A DNA stretch of 64,000 nt from assembly GCA_965200005.1 (NCBI GenBank), contig OZ241331.1, forward strand, positions 1,054,001-1,118,000, written 5' to 3'. Made by a program: the position numbers and the translations under genes. The notes under the pieces were generated by a model that saw only the letters and a program-made list of their open reading frames with translations, was not told the DNA's origin and searched no databases. Shown in pieces: positions 62,036-64,000 of the stretch; position 1 is the stretch's first letter, and each line of letters begins with the position of its first letter. The stretch comes from Aldehydirespirator sp965200005. Its GTDB lineage: Bacteria; Actinomycetota; Acidimicrobiia; Acidimicrobiales; Aldehydirespiratoraceae.

Positions 62036-63673
62036 ATGAAGTTGTCAGTTGACTGCGGGCCGACCACACCTGCGCTGCTGGAGGAAACGATCCCGCAGAA
62101 CCTGGCTCGCACGGTGGCGAAATACGCAGATCGCGACGCCCTGGTTTCTGTGGAACAAGGGCTTCGGTATAGCTACGCAGAGTTTGCTGTGATGGTCGAC
62201 CGTGTCGCTCGAGGGCTGATGGCTATCGGCCTACAGCGCGGCGATCGGGTTGGTATCTGGAGCCCGAACTTTGCGGAGTGGGTATTGATTCAATACGCCA
62301 CTGCACGTATCGGTGCGATCCTTGTCACGATTAATCCGGCGTACCGGTCTTCAGAACTTGAGTATGTGTTGAAGCAGTCTGGAGTCTCAGTATTGGTAGC
62401 GGTCGAGTCATTCATGACAGGTGACTATCGAGCCATGATCTCAGATGTGTGGGATCGTGTACCTGCTGATCAGATCATCTATCTCCACACGAACGACTGG
62501 GATGGTTTGCTTGACACCGCCGAGGCTGTTTCACCTGATGAACTTGAGCAACGCTGTTCACAACTAGAGCCAACAGATGCGATCAACATTCAATACACGA
62601 GCGGTACAACTGGGTTCCCTAAGGGCGCGACACTTAGTCACCGCAACATCTTGAACAACGGTTTCTTTATCGGTGAGGCTTGCCAGTACGACGAGTTTGA
62701 CCGAGTCTGTATCCCCGTGCCGTTCTATCACTGTTTTGGCATGGTGCTCGGCAATCTGGCTTGTACAACACATGGATCAGCCATGGTCATTCCGGCAGCA
62801 GGATTTGATGCGGCTGCGACTTTGCGAGCATGCGCGCTTGAGCTTTGTACGAGCCTGTATGGAGTGCCGACGATGTTCATCGCCGAACTCGGTGAACCAG
62901 ATCTGCGAGACTATGACTTGTCGTCGCTTCGCACCGGGATAATGGCAGGCTCTCCATGCCCAATAGAGGTGATGCGACAGGTTGTTGACAAGATGAACAT
63001 GCAACAGGTGACCATCGCTTATGGCATGACTGAGACCTCGCCTGTTTCGACTCAAACCTCAGCAGATGATCCTCTTGAGAAGCGTGTTTCAACGGTAGGG
63101 CGAGTGCATCCCCATGTTGAGATCCGTATCGCAGACCCCGACACTGGTGAGACAGTGCCACGAGGTGTTGGTGGCGAGTTCTTGGCTCGTGGCTATTCGG
63201 TGATGCTTGGCTACTGGCAGGATGAGCAGCGTACCGCTGAGGCGATCGATGAAGATGGCTGGATGCACACTGGCGATCTTGCAGTGATGGACTCAGAAGG
63301 CTATGTGAATATAGTAGGACGTATCAAAGATATGATTATCCGTGGCGGCGAGAACATCTATCCTCGTGAGATTGAGGAGTTCCTCTACACGCATCCCGAT
63401 GTGATTGAAGTCCAAGTGATCGGTGTTCCAGACATCAAATATGGCGAAGAAGTGATGGCGTGGGTGCAGCTAAGTGAGGGTTCTACTGTCGCGAGCGGTG
63501 ACATAAAGGACTACTGTCGGGGAGCTATCGCTCACTACAAGGTGCCTCGTTACATCAAGTTCACTGACTCGTTCCCGATGACGATCACCGGAAAGATCCA
63601 GAAGTTCAAGATGCGGGAGCAATCAATAGCCGAACTGGGACTCGATCATGCCGCGGCCGTCAGGAGCGCCTAG
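62036..63673 (+). CDS. acyl-CoA synthetase (FadD-like, AMP-binding)
   Basis: A 545-residue ANL ligase: QYTSGTTGFPKGATLSH (P-loop, near residue 187), AYGMTETSPVS, GYWQDEQRTAEAIDEDGWMH, TGDLAVMDSEGYVNIVGRIK, DMIIRGGENIYPREIEEFLY, and the C-terminal catalytic Lys in MTITGKIQKFKMRE. It is of the medium/long-chain FadD or 3-methylmercaptopropionyl-CoA ligase type. The ATG has GAGGAG at good spacing. The acyl-CoA dehydrogenase gene begins 3 bp after the stop, so they form one beta-oxidation unit. Confidence 0.94.
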   Translation: MKLSVDCGPTTPALLEETIPQNLARTVAKYADRDALVSVEQGLRYSYAEFAVMVDRVARGLMAIGLQRGDRVGIWSPNFAEWVLIQYATARIGAILVTINPAYRSSELEYVLKQSGVSVLVAVESFMTGDYRAMISDVWDRVPADQIIYLHTNDWDGLLDTAEAVSPDELEQRCSQLEPTDAINIQYTSGTTGFPKGATLSHRNILNNGFFIGEACQYDEFDRVCIPVPFYHCFGMVLGNLACTTHGSAMVIPAAGFDAAATLRACALELCTSLYGVPTMFIAELGEPDLRDYDLSSLRTGIMAGSPCPIEVMRQVVDKMNMQQVTIAYGMTETSPVSTQTSADDPLEKRVSTVGRVHPHVEIRIADPDTGETVPRGVGGEFLARGYSVMLGYWQDEQRTAEAIDEDGWMHTGDLAVMDSEGYVNIVGRIKDMIIRGGENIYPREIEEFLYTHPDVIEVQVIGVPDIKYGEEVMAWVQLSEGSTVASGDIKDYCRGAIAHYKVPRYIKFTDSFPMTITGKIQKFKMREQSIAELGLDHAAAVRSA

Positions 63674-63675
63674 TA

Positions 63676-64000
63676 ATGGATTTCAGCGAGGAACAGGTCG
63701 CCTTCCGGTCGGTAGTGCGTGAATTTGCATCTGCGGAAATAGCTCCTCACGCCGAGGCCTGGGATCGAGATCACACTTTCCCCACGAACACTGTCATCGC
63801 AATGGGTGACTTGGGCTTGTTCGGCCTGATGTTTGAAGAAGAATACGGAGGCGCCGGAGCTGATCTGACGACACTGTGCATTGCCATCGAAGAGATCGGT
63901 CGTGCTGATCAATCGATGGGAATAACGCTTGAAGCTGGTGTCTGCCTAGGCGCCAAACCGATTGCTGAGTTTGGTACGGATGAACAGAAGGCTGAGTACC
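63676..64000 (+). CDS. acyl-CoA dehydrogenase, N-terminal part (cut by window edge)
   Basis: 108 residues from ATG 63676: DFSEEQVAFRSVVREFASAE, MGDLGLFGLMFEEEYGGAGA and EEIGRADQSMGITLEAGVCL are the N-terminal helical domain of acyl-CoA dehydrogenases. The FAD-binding middle domain and the catalytic Glu lie past base 64000. It follows the acyl-CoA ligase by 3 bp and oxidises the CoA ester at C2-C3. Confidence 0.92.
   Translation, partial: MDFSEEQVAFRSVVREFASAEIAPHAEAWDRDHTFPTNTVIAMGDLGLFGLMFEEEYGGAGADLTTLCIAIEEIGRADQSMGITLEAGVCLGAKPIAEFGTDEQKAEY

Overview
The window looks like chromosomal DNA of a mycothiol-using actinobacterium, most likely a member of Acidimicrobiia or a near relative. The reasons are mshC (mycothiol ligase) beside cysS, SLH-repeat secreted proteins of the type common in that class, frequent GTG/TTG starts, and many acyl-CoA genes (three acyl-CoA ligases, crotonase, hydroxyacyl-CoA dehydrogenase, acyl-CoA dehydrogenase). 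Taxonomy is an inference from gene content; no marker gene was compared.

Layout. 0-5 kb: minus-strand acyl-CoA ligase (cut by the window edge) and a crotonase, then a DUF4202 protein, a Fic protein and an SDR. 5-13 kb: a degraded accessory island with an N-terminally truncated DUF4143 ATPase, a NYN RNase with a truncated partner gene, two remnants of the same DDE transposase family, unknown proteins and a secreted SLH protein split at a nine-C tract. A perfect 38-bp direct repeat at 7821 and 12923 brackets about 5.1 kb; its right copy runs into the 5' end of tRNA-Arg(CCT). 13-24.5 kb: an OYE-type flavin oxidoreductase, mshC-cysS, a lone molybdopterin large subunit, HAD phosphatase, DUF4157 protein, hydroxyacyl-CoA dehydrogenase, MBL hydrolase, SDR and PhyH dioxygenase.

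24.5-28.6 kb is the most unusual block. It is a tightly packed operon of MauE-like, Cys-rich Tat-exported (methylamine dehydrogenase light-chain-like, fused to SLH repeats), MauD-like thioredoxin, small single-helix, multi-helix membrane and unknown soluble proteins, with no catalytic heavy chain. 28.7-33 kb: nitrilase, DUF2335 pair and two Fic proteins with repeated operator-like sequences. 33-39.5 kb: tRNA-Ala, a GDH-family protein, P450-sulfatase pair, RF3 and DUF1761.

39.5-52 kb is a ketone-carboxylase-like cluster: a gamma-like zinc protein, HyuA, HyuB, an unknown protein and a second HyuA, followed by thiolase-like, DUF35 and CoA-ligase genes. Together they suggest carboxylation of a ketone, CoA activation and C-C cleavage. 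An AAA ATPase gene sits between thiolase and DUF35 partner. 52-62 kb: serine hydrolase, amidase, GAF histidine kinase and LuxR-type response regulator, and a Urt/Liv-type ABC transporter with a fused permease-ATPase. A shared 12-bp motif before the amidase and the transporter suggests one amide or urea-like uptake regulon. 62-64 kb: acyl-CoA ligase and the start of an acyl-CoA dehydrogenase.

Six otherwise coherent genes carry an apparent indel, most of a single base. They are either real decay or phase variation, or uncorrected sequencing errors. Each is described as one gene with the break stated.
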